A stretch of DNA of 64,000 nucleotides from NCBI GenBank assembly GCA_021527695.1, contig JAKFAO010000007.1:1302001-1366000 (forward strand). The letters are read 5' to 3'. Made by a program: the position numbers and the translations under genes. Shown piece by piece: positions 36,336-47,562 of this stretch (position 1 is the stretch's first letter; each line of letters starts with the position of its first letter). Under the pieces are notes generated by a model. It was not told the origin of the DNA, did not search any database, and worked only from the letters and a program-made list of their open reading frames with translations. The stretch comes from Naematelia aurantialba. Its lineage: Eukaryota; Basidiomycota; Tremellomycetes; Tremellales; Naemateliaceae.

Positions 36336-36798
36336 CGCAACGCAATAGGTCCAGCTTGTGGGCTTTCAGGAGGGACAGGCGCCGAGCCAAGGTCTGTACT
36401 CACTTGAGATCTTCCGGCGCGCTCTTTCCGCGTTCTGGCGCTCTTTCTGGCTTCTGGCGCACACGAAGAGAACTGGACGCATGCATGTTTTGTCGGCTTG
36501 TGGTTCTCTGCGTCTGCGGACGGTTTTGTCCGCTTGGATGAAGTGTCAAGGCGTTGGGTCTGCGTGACTTGCTGGGGCTGCTTGACGATTTGGCCGACTC
36601 GGGCTGGCCTGCTTGGCCTAGGGGTGCTGGGATGCTGGGCTGCTGGGGCAGCTTTGCCTAGTGGGAACACGACTGGCTCATACAGTTGTCGCCGTGGATG
36701 CAGAGCTCGAGCGGATTGACCATCACGTCGACCGCCACCACCGCTACCACGACACTCCCACGCATACATGATAACACAGGACGTCGCCCGTCGCTATT
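36336..36798. other. Convergent intergenic region
   Basis: Between two 3' ends. No gene supported. Confidence 0.4.
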
Positions 36799-39330
36799 TT
36801 ACCATCCCCCTCTACTCGTCCTCGCCTCCTCCCCCCTCTCCCCCTGGTCCCTCTCCCACTCTCCCCTCTCCCTCTGTTCCCGCTGAATCTGCCAGTTCTT
36901 GCGGATCTTCCCACACGCGACCTCGTAGCTATCGACCTTGGGGTCCCAGACGAGTCGGCCAAGCCAGCCTTGCAGCTGGCGCCTGGCCACTCTCGATGCG
37001 GATAAGCTGTAGTCGACGCTAGGCTTTGAGCCAGAATCCGAGTTGCAGCCAGGTTTCCCTCCAGAATCCAAGTTGCAGCCAGAGGCCGAGCGGGAAATCC
37101 AGTTGGAGCCAGAGTCCGAGTCGGCGTCGGTGTCGGTGTCCAGGATGGAGGCGGATGGTGAGCGAGGTGGGCTGGTTTGTGGTATCTTGATGTTTGCCTG
37201 ATATCGGGATGCCTTTTCTTGAGATGGCAATGTCTTTTCTTGGGACGCCCTCGCCTGAACGGGGTATGGCTCGGGGCGGGTGAAGTGCGGCGGGAGATCG
37301 AGGGGAAGGGTCTGGTTAAATGTTAGGGGATATGTTTCGTTGTCCCAACGCAGCAGTCTTCTCAATCGGACAAGGCTGTGGGGGCGTATGTGGCCGCCGC
37401 TACATGGGTGAGGCGTTAAGAGTATTAGGATTGATCAACAGAGTCACGAGGAGATGGGGGTCATAATCAAAGAAGTACATCGCCGAGTGGCGAAAGGAGT
37501 ACAATACGTGGTTTTACCCCGTCTTAGCTCCAAGGAGGTGGGCACAGCGAGTGGGTTGTATTAGTACCCCGACGAGTTACAAGGCACGTAAATGGGAATG
37601 ACGATGACAAGTCAGCCTGGCATGGCTCCCCACAGATGTGCTTCTTGTATCGTTCTCACACTGCACGCACCTCCTGGGTGAACACGAGATTCGAGTCAAT
37701 GCTCTCTGTAAAGATCCTTCCATAGTACAGGATCTCTTCGCATGCCAAACACGCTCTGCGCGCAGCATCATACGCCTCCTTGGCACTAACGCTGAGTCCA
37801 TCGCGACCTGCACTCTGCAAGGCTTTGCGTATCCTGTCGGCCGGAGCGACGTGTAACTCCAAAAAGCGGCGTCGGTCGTCGGTGGCGCTCACAGTGCCTC
37901 CGTGATGCTTGATGATCGCTAGCTCGACCTGACTCTCGCCCTGATTCCCTATCGACACATTTTCTCTTGACTCGCTCCAGTCTTGTCCTCGTCGATCCCC
38001 GTTTGCGTGTCGTTGTCGTTGCTGCTGTTGTTGTGGGGATCGTTGTTGGTGTGTACGTCGTCGTCGATGATATGGAACCGGGGCGAGAGATAAGCGCCGG
38101 GCAATCTCCCATACACACCACGTGAGGCTACGGGACGTACTGATCCACGGGCTCTTGTCGTCTTGCGGACTGGCCGGCCGCTCTTCCAGCGTACTAGGAA
38201 TGAACATTCGCGTAGCCTTTGGTTTCCGTCCGATATGGTCCACCATGGACTGGACGATCCATGCGCCATCAGCCCAGCCGTCGCCGCCTCCCCTGTGTGC
38301 CCCAAACGTCCGCGTGTGCACCGACGGCGATAGACACGCCAGATTGCCGTTCGGGCTGCAGAAGCCGGAAGTGTCGGTGTGGCCGGTCCATAGGAGCGGC
38401 GAGGCGCAGGAGGCAGAGGAGGAGTGCACTCGAAAGACGAGTTTAAGGCGACGGGCAAGGTCGTGGAGCGCTGAAAAATCCGTGGAAATAGGGTCCGGCA
38501 GGTAGGTCGTGTGCGACATGGGTCGGGCCATGGTGGACCTCTCTCCTTCACTCGTCTCTTCTCTCTTCCTTCAGTGTTCTCTCTCTCACGGGATATGCTC
38601 AAACGCGCTCCAGGTGACTGGGTAAATGACGAGGAAATGAGAATAAGGAAGAGAAGACGAGTAGGGGCACTGTAAGGAAGGAAAGAAGGAAGGAGGGAAG
38701 GAAGGCAGGAGTCTCCTCGAACCTGGAGGAACATCCACCTCTGATATCGAGGGGTCCGAATTGCCTCTCTCGTTTCTCTTCCAACTTCCATCTCTTGCCA
38801 GGTCTTCAAAATCGCTGGCATGTACAGCGCGCGTTCTGCCGCCACGGTCTCCGTGCTTATGGGCTCCTAGAAGAGTCAACATTCCGTAGCGATTTTCGGG
38901 GAAGTCAAGCCAGGCTCGATATTGCCGTATCAAGCTTGGCCAGCGCTGACCGATTGCGAGGATTTCGCCAGTGGCCTTCTTAAGGACGAATATGGCCTAC
39001 TTGGATCAGTAAGGATGCGCCCTCGCTGATCAGCAGCAGCATCAGTAGCATCTCCATACTGTTTCTCACTTGTGCCAGCTAACCATGCCAATGAGCTGAT
39101 CATTCAAAGGTTTAGAAGGCCAAGACAGCACGAGATGGTCGGCCGATTCAGCTGAGAGTCTTTTCGGCCGACTTCCACGTGGTAGATCCTCCTCCGGCAA
39201 TCACTAGCGAGATTCGGCTGTACCTTCCGTCTCGCACAAAAAAGTCGACTTACTGTCCGAAAGGCGAATAGCGTCGCTATAGAGAAGGTGGGTCGTATAT
39301 CGAATCAGCGCATCGACGGTAATAATGATA
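36799..39330 (-). CDS. Conserved-looking protein of unknown function, multi-exon
   Basis: Several minus-strand coding stretches belong together: about 39330-39262 (TVDALIRYTTHLLYSDAI), about 39180-39075 (LVLSWPSKPLNDQLIGMVSWHK), 38995-38710 (IFVLKKATGEILAIGQRW, LIRQYRAWLDFPENRYGMLTLLG), 38531-37671 (FSALHDLARRLKLVFRV; LLWTGHTDTSGFCSPNGN; EAYDAARRACLACEEILYYGRIF) and 37375-36799 (RRLLRWDNETYPLTFNQTLPLDLPP, ending QLQGWLGRLVWDPKVD). Donor GTGAGA at about 39074 and acceptor CAAGTAG before GCC ATA TTC give a good join; other junctions and the start codon are unresolved. The middle contains a His/Gln/Arg low-complexity loop. No known domain is recognised, but the patterned hydrophobic and aromatic residues mark it as a folded protein. 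Its 5' end is within about 100 bases of the divergent MFS gene. Confidence 0.5.
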
Positions 39331-39392
39331 CCTTTACTCTTCCACTTCTCCTAAGCTCAAGCGCGGAGAACAGCGAGAGCGAGTGGTATAGC

Positions 39393-42300
39393 ATGACCCC
39401 TTCTTCATCATCTTCGGCAACGCCAGGCCCCCAGACTCTGCCAGGTATACCACTAGGTCGACGCCTCACTCTCATCCGGTCGACCGACGCCCACCCGCCT
39501 CATCATGCACACTTTGACGTGCCAGAGGGCAATGACGACGACGATCTATTTGAGCAAGGCGTGAATGGAGGTGGTGCTTTCGGAGCAGGGGAGAACGCCT
39601 CGGGAAGAGGAGGTGGGATGGCGCCGGTGGTAGACATCGAACATGTGCCTGTGGATGATGATCCGCGTGAATGGAGCGATCGGAAGAAGACCATTGTGCT
39701 GTACATGATGACGCTTGCGGTGGTACGCCCCTTCTCCTTGCACAAAGTCGTACCCATCACGCCCTGTCACCTTGAAAGCAGGTTGTCTGAAGTAAAAACT
39801 TGATGTCGGCTGGTTGTTGGCTCAGCGCCCCGCACCGTGGCATCAGCTGACGGTATGTGTAGCTTGGACCATTGATTGCGCCAAGTATATACAACCCAGT
39901 AATTGATGAGGTCAAGGCAGACCTACATGCGAGCGAGACACAGATCGGGTTGAGTTTGAGTATGTACATTCTGTGAGTCACCCTTCTTCCTCTCTCCGGG
40001 ATCAGACATGGTGAACCAATTGCTGAGAGAATAGGTTCCAAGGGTGGATGCCAGTGATTTGGGCCTCGACAGCAGAGGTATGCCATCTACCAGTCGTCGC
40101 ATGCTATCCCGCTGATGGTCTGCAGATCATCGGGCGCAAGGTGAGCGAGCATTATCGAGTGAAGGATTGCAGGCTGCGGTCTAGTGGCACGGCTGTGCAG
40201 CGAGATGTGCGAGATCTGGGTGCTGACGGATCTGTAGCCAATATATCTAGCCTCATACGGGGTAAGCATCGAGACTTCTCCTCATTCCCCTTCCTGGACA
40301 TAAACAGCTTAGTCATCGTCCTCAAGGCCTTCCCCGTTCCCGGCGCTGATGGGTCCAGCTTTATGTGGTGGCGTGCATCATCGCCTCCCGCGCTGCGACC
40401 ATGCCCGTCCTCATTGGGATGCGGTGTCTCCAGGCCACAGGGTCTGCGGCAGTGGTGGCTGTCGGTGCGGGGAGCTTGGCCGACATCTTTGATGTGCACG
40501 AGCGAGGTCAAAAGGTGCGTCTGCGTCGGTGATCTGCATCGCACCATGCTCCTCCTCGCACAAGCACCCTTCAAGACTACAGTTATTCCACATGCCTCGA
40601 ACTTCCCTCTTGGTTGCTATCGCGTACGCCAGGGAGGAGGGGGAAGGGGGGACCGTGTCACATGACGCTGACATATACAGCTGGGACTGTTCTACGGCAT
40701 GCCTCTTCTCGGTCCAGCGATAGGACCGCTCATCGGCGGTGCACTAGGCAACGTGAGCAGCGTCCCAACGCAGATTGGTCTCGATTCTAGGATTCTAGTT
40801 GACTTACCAGTCTTTCGGGTGGCGATCTACGCTCTATTTTCTTGCTGCGTTTGCGGCCGTGGTCGAGTTTCTGTTCCTCTTCTTCCCAGATACGTGGCGT
40901 AAAGAGGTGCGTTCCACTCCTCCCTCCCTGTCTTCCCCCTCCCAATACCTTATGTTCCCTGACGGTGGTGCGGTTGCGGGGAATTCACCTACTTTTTCGT
41001 AACTGGTGGCGGTTGCACGAAACTAGAGCTGACGTTTCATGCGCAGCGATCACGGGTGTATCAGAAAGCCGCGGAGAGCGCTATCAAGCGCACTATGAAC
41101 CTTCACGAGAAGCGACAACGTAAGCTAGCGCGGGGACTTGACTCGAAAGCACCGACTCCGCCTTACACCCCTGGTGCCGCCACCCCAACGCCCTTGGACG
41201 AAAACCGCGTCCAACGCACGACGAGCCGTACCGTCGAGGTGGATGAAGGTGTGACGGATGTGGAGGGAGGTAGGAAATGCGGGATGACGGTGGACACCGA
41301 GGCGAACAAGGTGGTTGTCAAGCGCCGGTGGTGGCAGTTCGGAAAGGCCAGGGATACCATCGACGGAGAAGTCGAGTTCCGCCCGGGGTTGAGAGACGTG
41401 AATCCCTTTCCGACAATGTGGAGTATCTATACGAAGCCGACGAATATTGTTATTCTCCTCAGTTCAGGTGAGTCTCAACATCTTCATCAACTTGCCATCC
41501 TCCCTTCTTCCTCCTTCACTCTCCTTCACTCTCTTTACTCTCTTCACTCTCGTTCACTCTCTTCGACCCTGTCTCCCGGTATACCATACGTTTGGTTTGT
41601 CTCTCCCGTATCTAGGCTGGAGATGAAGGAGGTGAGGTGAGGGCGCTGATCACAGCAGGTACTCTCTTTGCGGGGCAATATACAGTCACTTACACTGCGT
41701 CTGTCACGCTTGCAGAGTGAGTCCTCCTTGTGTACTCTTGATCCTCATTGTGGGGCTATGGGCTGGCAGCTGGGTTAAGAGCTGGGCTACGAGCTGGGGA
41801 TGAGAGCGAGAGCTGGGGTTGAGGGCATGCATTCGACCAAGCTGATGGCGTAGCGATCCTTACAACTACTCACCCATCATGATCGGCGTCATCATCCTCG
41901 CTTTCGGCGTGGGCAGTATCACAGGCAGTATCTGTGGTGGCCGGTGGTCGGACCATGTCCTGCGAAAGCTCAAGAGGGCCAATGGAGGTGTGTCGAATCC
42001 CGAGGTGAGTCCCGGGTCGACTGGCTGGTCTCATGGTCACTCTTTGGCAACGCGATAAAGCGACTTGAGCGAACTGCGTGGGAGGTGGCCCGGCGAGCCA
42101 ATTCCAGTATAGCGGACTTGGGGTCCGCGCTGATTGCCTTGCTGGTTTCTTGGTGTCGGGGTCCCATGCTGGACGCTGGCTACTGGATGATGGGTGCTAG
42201 CTCGGGTTCAGCCTAGATTCTCGTTGTGGTACTGATCGTTGCCACTTGTAGATGCGCCTGCAAAGCACGATCATCGGGATGCCGATTGTCATCTCGGCAT

Positions 42301-43275
42301 TCCTCGCATACGGCTGGTGCGCGGACAAGCACGTCCAAATCGCCGGTATCGTCGTCACACTCTTCTTCTGCGGTATGGGCTTGATGTGAGTGGCAACGCG
42401 GGTGCCATTGTGGCTGGGTGGGGGAGGGAATCAAGGGGATTACGAGACGCAAGCTGACCGAGGGTATAGGCTCATCTACTCTTCTACTCTTGCTTACCTG
42501 GTCGACGCGAACCCTGTAAGTACATGCTGAGTCCACGTGTCACACCGACACTGCAACCATCGAGACTTTGCCTTGGTCTTGATCATATTCTCAATCTCAA
42601 TCTTGGTCATCTTCTCAATCTCGATCTCAATGAATGCTCCATCTCCGCCTTGATGGAATCCTAGATCTTAGTCTTCATCCCAGTCGTAGTCTCGGTCATC
42701 CTCTCAGTCGCGCTCAATCTTATTCACAAGTGCTCTCTGTCAGGCGCACGAGCTGATCCAGACTTTTCCTGTAGGGCCGCTCGGCATCAGCAGTCTCGTG
42801 CAACTCGTTTATCCGCGGGTCATTTGGCTGCGTGCTCTCGCAGGTGGCGCTGCCTATCCAGAGTGCCATTGGCGATGGCGGGCTGTATACTCTTTTCGCG
42901 GGGTTGTTGTGTCTCTCTTGTTCGGGCATCGGCCTGCTCATCTGTGAGTTTCCTCTGAGTCTCCGGCATCTCTGGCATTTCTAGCATCTCGAACATCTCT
43001 TGCCTCTCTATCAGCGTATAGCTATCTGCATGTGTACAAGCCAGCGCTAACAGCATACAGGGAAAGGCGAGGAGTGGCGACGGCCAGACCATCGTTTCCC
43101 CTGGGGCAAGCAGGCGGCTCTGCCCTCTGAGACAAAGCCACCGAGAACGTCAGATTCGACCGGCGTGCAGAGTGTCTCGACGTCAGCGGAGGACGATAAG
43201 GGGGTGGCTGTAGTGCAGGGTGAGAGCGAGGGTGTGAGCATGGATTATGAGGATCCGCTGGAGAAGAAGCTGTAG
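39393..43275 (+). CDS. MFS drug-H+ antiporter-like transporter (DHA1 type)
   Basis: Fifteen exons: 39393-39722, 39863-39972, 40035-40077, 40136-40150, 40238-40261, 40359-40514, 40681-40752, 40811-40906, 41047-41467, 41659-41716, 41854-42004, 42252-42385, 42470-42515, 42775-42943, 43061-43275; 679 residues. A 90-residue soluble leader ends DDPREWSDRKKTIVLYMMTLAVLGPLIAPSIYNP, the usual DHA1 start. Then FQGWMPVIWASTAEIIGRKPIYLASYG (motif A loop, on a 15-nt exon), RCLQATGSAAVVAVGAGSLADIFDVHERG, LGPAIGPLIGG (motif C, antiporter), FGWRSTLYFLAAF, and a long central loop of about 120 residues. The second half has NIVILLSSGTLFAGQYTVTYTAS, STLAYLVDANPGRSASAVSCNSFIRG and QVALPIQSAIGDGGLYTLF. Plasma-membrane efflux is the family norm; substrate unknown. 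Overlooking the acceptor before GGC CGC TCG gives a wrong frame in exon 14. Confidence 0.9.
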
Positions 43276-43550
43276 AGTGGTAGAATGGTGGCGTTGACAT
43301 TTCCTGCATGCATCTTGGCATCCTCAGACAGTCCTCCGCGGACGACATGTCGCGTCGCAAGTGACGAGACGCGTCATTTTGATTTGTTCTGGACCCTTAG
43401 TGCCACATTCGGCTCTCTCAACAAACCCGGTCCATTGCTCGAGTGATCACTTTGCCTTCCCGAGACATCTCTCCGTCACAACTGTACCACTCTACCACTC
43501 TACAGTTCAGTAGTGCAGCAGCGCGTCCGTAGCATCAATAGCATCAACAG

Positions 43551-43577
43551 CGTCACAGCAGCAGCAGCAGCAGCAGC
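43551..43577 (+). repeat. (CAG)n-like tract in leader of HMG gene
   Basis: Nine nearly perfect CAG units between the MFS stop and the HMG-box start. Confidence 0.7.
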
Positions 43578-43670
43578 ATTTGTAGAGATCTCGTATCGCC
43601 ATTACGATATAGCCTGGACACCACCATTCGACGCGACGCGACCACCCCTCCGGTTCACCTCAACTGTCAG

Positions 43671-43691
43671 CCAATCAGCCAATCAGCCAAT
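43671..43691 (+). promoter_or_regulatory. Three CCAAT boxes spaced 8 bp
   Basis: CCAAT at 43671, 43679 and 43687 within repeated AATCAGCC units, 73-93 bases upstream of the ATG of the mitochondrial HMG protein. CCAAT is the site of the HAP complex, which drives mitochondrial genes in fungi; the link here is inferred. Confidence 0.5.
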
Positions 43692-43763
43692 CAGTCACTC
43701 AATCACTCAGTGACTTAGTCACTCAGTCAACCAGCCAAGTAAACTATCTTTGATTGCTTGATC

Positions 43764-44782
43764 ATGTCGGTTTTGCGTACGGGGCTAAGATCCGGGCTCA
43801 ACGTCCATGTTATCACCAGTGTCACGCGAACAAGCGCGGCGAGGGGAGCCGAGTGGAGGGCGTTCACGTCGTCGGTAGTCGCGTTCAAGGCCAAGTGTGA
43901 GTGTCGGCGGATGTGACGCGACTGTGCCTATGGAGTGACTGTAGAGTGACATGGAGTGAAACGGAGTGACTGTGGAACAACTATCCAGAGATTGCGATTG
44001 TGACTGTGGCGTGCCCTGTGACGAGCTGCAATGGCCGTGCTGACTCTGGCAGACCCGGATGACATTCCCAAGGGCCCCAAGGGCCCCGTATCGTCATTCG
44101 GGCTCTACCTCAAACAGCACTACAACGACCTCAAGGAGTCGGCCGCGTCTACCGGCGAACAGGTCAGCGTCTCCAGCACCCTGGGGGAGCTCGGGGACCG
44201 CTGGAAGAAGCTCGCCGCGTCTGAGCGCGAGAGCTTTGAGACGGCCGCTGCGGAGGCGCGCAAGGCGTACGACGAGGCCTACAAGGCGTGGTACGAGTCG
44301 CTCGACAAGGACACGCTCAAGCGCATCAAGGAGGCGACGGGCCTCAAGGTCCGAAAGCCCGGCGGAAAGGCCGCGTACAACCAGCAGCGAAGAGAGCAGG
44401 GCCTCCCGATGCGTCCGCTGACGCCATATATCGCCTGGTACAAGGACTTTCTCGCGACCACCACCGAGCCCGGATCACTCACTGATATCAGCAAGAGGGC
44501 CGGTCAAGTCTGGAAGACACTGCCCGAGAGCGAAAAGTCGGTGAGTGTGCTGTTTTGTTTGATTCATCTGGTAGAGTACACCCGATAATTCGCGCCTCAA
44601 TGCCGCATCACGCTGTCGTCCTCTATCTACCGTCCACCTCCCTGTGCTGCCTCCCCAATCCCGCTGTCACATGACACGCTGACGCGTCGCAGAAATACAA
44701 GGAGAAATACAACGAAGAGTACGCCAAATTCAAGGCCGCCGGCGGGGCCACGGGCGGGGCCTCGGGCGGCGCAACAGAGTAG
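43764..44782 (+). CDS. Mitochondrial HMG-box DNA-binding protein (Abf2/TFAM-like)
   Basis: Exons 43764-43896, 44053-44540, 44693-44782; 236 residues. The N-terminus MSVLRTGLRSGLNVHVITSV, with Arg, Ser and Thr and no acid residues up to a FTSS word, is a mitochondrial presequence. Two HMG-like boxes follow: PKGPVSSFGLYLKQHY...GDRWKKLAASERESFETAAAEARKAYDEAYKAW, and MRPLTPYIAWYKDFLATT...AGQVWKTLPESEKSKYKEKYNEEYAKF, each with the box pattern of Pro, aromatic, W-K-x-L and a closing Tyr/Lys helix. The tail is Gly/Ala-rich. Such proteins compact and maintain mtDNA. Three CCAAT boxes lie just upstream. Small size and two boxes agree with the family. Confidence 0.87.
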
Positions 44783-45426
44783 CCTGTAACCACGACTCAG
44801 CACCAGCTTGAGCGGAGCGGAAACCAGCTCGAGTTGGGGCCCGTTGGCTTGATCGGGTAGCCGAGCTTGGTATGGGTATGGGTATTAGTTCATCGTGGTT
44901 TTGTCGGGTAAATGGAGAATTGAAATGAAAGATCTGGAAGCAGGGGTGGGCCGGCAGAAGCGTGGTCGTCGAAAGGGCCGGCGCTAGGGTTGCCATTGGT
45001 GTAGCTTAGCGCGGGTGGCAGGTGGGGGTTGGCAGGTGGGGGTCGGCACGCTGGCAGGGTTCGCCGTCTGGCAGGGTTGGGAAGACGGAAGTCGCAAGTC
45101 GGCAGGGTCGAAGAATGGCGGTGGGTGGGCCGAAAGGGTGGAGGAAAGGGTGGAGGAAACGAGGCTGTAGATGTCGTGTAGTAAGGGGAAGGGGCGTAAA
45201 GCGGGTTGGGGGAGATGTAGTCTGTGGACCCATGCAACACTGCTCCAGATGTGCGCGTAGCGAGTAGCGAGCGCAAGATGCAGGTGCAAAGGTGCGAAGC
45301 GCGATGCGACCGACGTGACTTGCAGCTGGAGAAGAGCGGTGAAGAACATGGATGTCTTGCAAGTACGGACGGCGGCCATGTGCCACAGGAAGTCATGTAC
45401 CAGACGCAAGTCACGTACCAGACGGA

Positions 45427-45480
45427 ATCGCCGAGTCGCCGAGTCGCCGAGTCGCCGAGTCGCAGGTCGCAGAGTCGCAG
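45427..45480 (+). repeat. 9-bp tandem repeat CCGAGTCGC
   Basis: Four close copies followed by degenerate AGTCGCAG units. Confidence 0.75.
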
Positions 45481-45759
45481 CCCGCAGAGTAACAGAGGTC
45501 GCTGTTCTGGTCTCACGATGTTACAGAGCAAGGCAGCTGGAACACCTCGCAAGCCCCTATCTCTGTTTACGAGACCTACCACGAGTAACTACAATGCAGT
45601 GTCCGTCCACTCGCGCGGTGCTCGCGCGTGGAGCCCGAGCTGTATGTGCCAGGGATTCAAAGTGCCACTCCTGGAGACCAGACCAGGGTCGGCCGATCAT
45701 ATTCAATTTCATGCCGCATTTCATTCTACTGCTTTACTTTCGTTCCGAGACTGCGTTGA

Positions 45760-45789
45760 TCGCCGCCGCCGCCGCCGCCGCCGCCGCCT
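45760..45789 (+). repeat. (CCG)n tract
   Basis: About nine CCG units just downstream of the COX4 stop. Confidence 0.75.
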
Positions 45790-45828
45790 GCGCCTTGTGC
45801 TCGGCAGCTAGGGGCCCGGTCTACCCAT

Positions 45829-46872
45829 CTAGCCGATGGGGTCGCCGTGCGCCTCGAGGTGCTCGATGCGTTCTGAGAGCAGATGGTCGGTGCCTTGGTA
45901 GTCGAGCTCGTACACTGCGCGCGTCAGACTCCTAGACCGCGATTTCAAGTGAAGGACGGGATCAAGTGAGAGCAGGATAGAATCGAGTGACTCCAGGATA
46001 TAATCAAGTAACACAAGGATAGAATCGAGAAGAAAGGAAAGATCCATCAGATGCAGTCAAGTCACTCACCACATCCGCACTCGGGGCACCTGCAGGGCCT
46101 CTTGCGCACGCTCCGCTCTCGGAGCTCAGGGTGGTTGAGGCGCATCCAGATCGTGTCGTGCGAGTCCGCCGGGTAGCCCGTGCAGCCAATGTAGCGGTGG
46201 GTGTCCTGGACACGTGAGCTCAGGCGCTTGGGCTTCAAAGCGGTGCGCAGAGCGGTTGAGATAACCGCGGATGATGCTCCGGGTGGGCAGAGGGGGTAGC
46301 GGCATAGCGGCATAGGAGAGACACATGGTACATGAGAGACGCAGGAATACAGGAGAGACAGAGGGATACAGTGTAGGAAGTTGTGGTAGAGAGGATTAGA
46401 GATTACACGGTTAGAAGCGACGGATTGGGGACCGAGATACCAGGTTACAACGAAGATACAGCAGACGGAACAAAACCCACGAGACAGAAGATCTTGATGG
46501 GGTCGTTGAGCGTGCCCATGTGGGTCATGTTTATGGGCGACAAGTCGAACAGGTCGGCGCCAAATGCGTCGCCCAACAACTCGAATCGCTCCATACCGGT
46601 GGCCTGCTGGGCGCTGCGCGCTATCAGCCTCGTGATCCAGCGCGGGGTCGTCGATGGTATATTCCCCTTTCGAGACCCAACACAGCAGCACTCACTCGGT
46701 GGGGATTTCTCCGGCCTTACCACCCGGTCCGTAGAGCTGGGGCGGGGGACCGTGACTGTCATGTCCGTGACCTTCATGGTCATCGTGACCTTCATCCTCT
46801 TCCTCTTCCTCTTCCACTTCGTCTTCATCTTCGTCTTCCTCTTCGTCTTCATCTTCCTCTTCATCTTCATCT

Positions 46873-46904
<32 letters not shown>

Positions 46905-47228
46905 CTCTTCTTCTTCCTCTTCGTCTTCGTCTTCGTCTTCCTCTTCGTCTTCGTCTTCGTCTTCGTCTTCGTCTTCATCTTCGTCTTCTTCCTCTTCCTC
47001 TTCATCGTCGTCTTCGTCTTCGTCTTCAGTGGCGAACCGCTCTTCTTTTTCCGCATACTCCCGCAAGGTCGTGGTCGAGAACAACGCAGGACGGAAAGCA
47101 GGCCGGAAAGCAGGCTGGAAAGCAGACCGGAGAGCAGGCACGACGATTACCTTGGGCACCGGTCGTGGGAGCCGTGCGACGATAGCGCCGAGGCGGAGTC
47201 CGCGGGACGACCGGATGAGAGACGCCAT
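45829..47228 (-). CDS. Cytochrome c oxidase subunit 4 (yeast Cox4 / human COX5B type) with acidic insertion
   Basis: Nuclear-encoded zinc-binding subunit of complex IV, matrix side. Exons 47228-46696, 46613-46481, 46205-46070, 45914-45829; 295 residues, against about 155 in yeast. Residues 1-60 form a presequence (MASLIRSSRGLRLGAIVARL, ending in a FSTTTLREYA cleavage-like region). Residues about 68-146 are almost only Glu and Asp, then a His/Gly stretch (GHDDHEGHGHDSHG). The conserved subunit follows: GPGGKAGEIPTDAQQATGMERFELLGD, NDPIKIFCLDTHRYIGCTGYPADSHDTIWM, and the zinc-site end CRCPECGCGVYELDYQG. All joins keep frame and match family length after the insertion. Divergent from the gene at 47563 over about 330 bases. 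Confidence 0.9.
46791..47027 (-). repeat. Coding GAA/GAC/GAT triplet tract (poly Glu/Asp)
   Basis: About 79 codons of the COX4 gene, mixed GAG, GAA, GAC and GAT; the mixture of codons argues that the acid character, not only slippage, has been kept. Confidence 0.85.
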
Positions 47229-47562
47229 GCTGGCTTGCTTTGGGTATTAACGGTGTCTGTCGTCTGCTCTACAGAGCTCGAAAGCAACGAGATGACGGGT
47301 AAGAAGGGGGAATGGGAAAGGGTCGGAGACGATAGGGGGACGCTAAACCGCGGGCGGAAGCAAAAGGGGGTGTCGTATTCCCGCGGCGTTTGTCCAGCGA
47401 GGCGCGTGTGATTTCTTGTTTCTTTCCTGTTGCTGTCTTTGTACTCGACGTGTTGCTCGACTTGTAAAGCTACGCATGGATACATGACAGACATCAACAG
47501 TGCAGGTGGCCTGTGGGTACCCACTTAGCTTATCTCGATCGCCCGACTGGATCGCCTGCACC

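Larger units (their letters stand above)
44783..45828. other. Convergent intergenic region HMG / COX4
   Basis: About 1 kb. It contains GGTGGGGGT-type repeats (45010-45060), CGAGTCGC 9-bp units (45427-45480) and a CCG tract (45760-45789). Long frames on both strands are driven by these repeats; no gene supported. Confidence 0.5.

Noticed and set aside
44890..45582. Minus-strand frame of 230 residues, and plus-strand frames over 45224-45935
   Set aside because: Built on simple repeats (CCGAGTCGC, GGTGGGGGT), with biased composition and no splice or start context.
46383..47411. Plus-strand frame of 342 residues with Phe/Val/Leu runs that look like membrane helices
   Set aside because: It is the antisense of the COX4 acidic tract; GAA/GAC triplets read backwards give TTC/GTC. 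The minus strand has the conserved gene.
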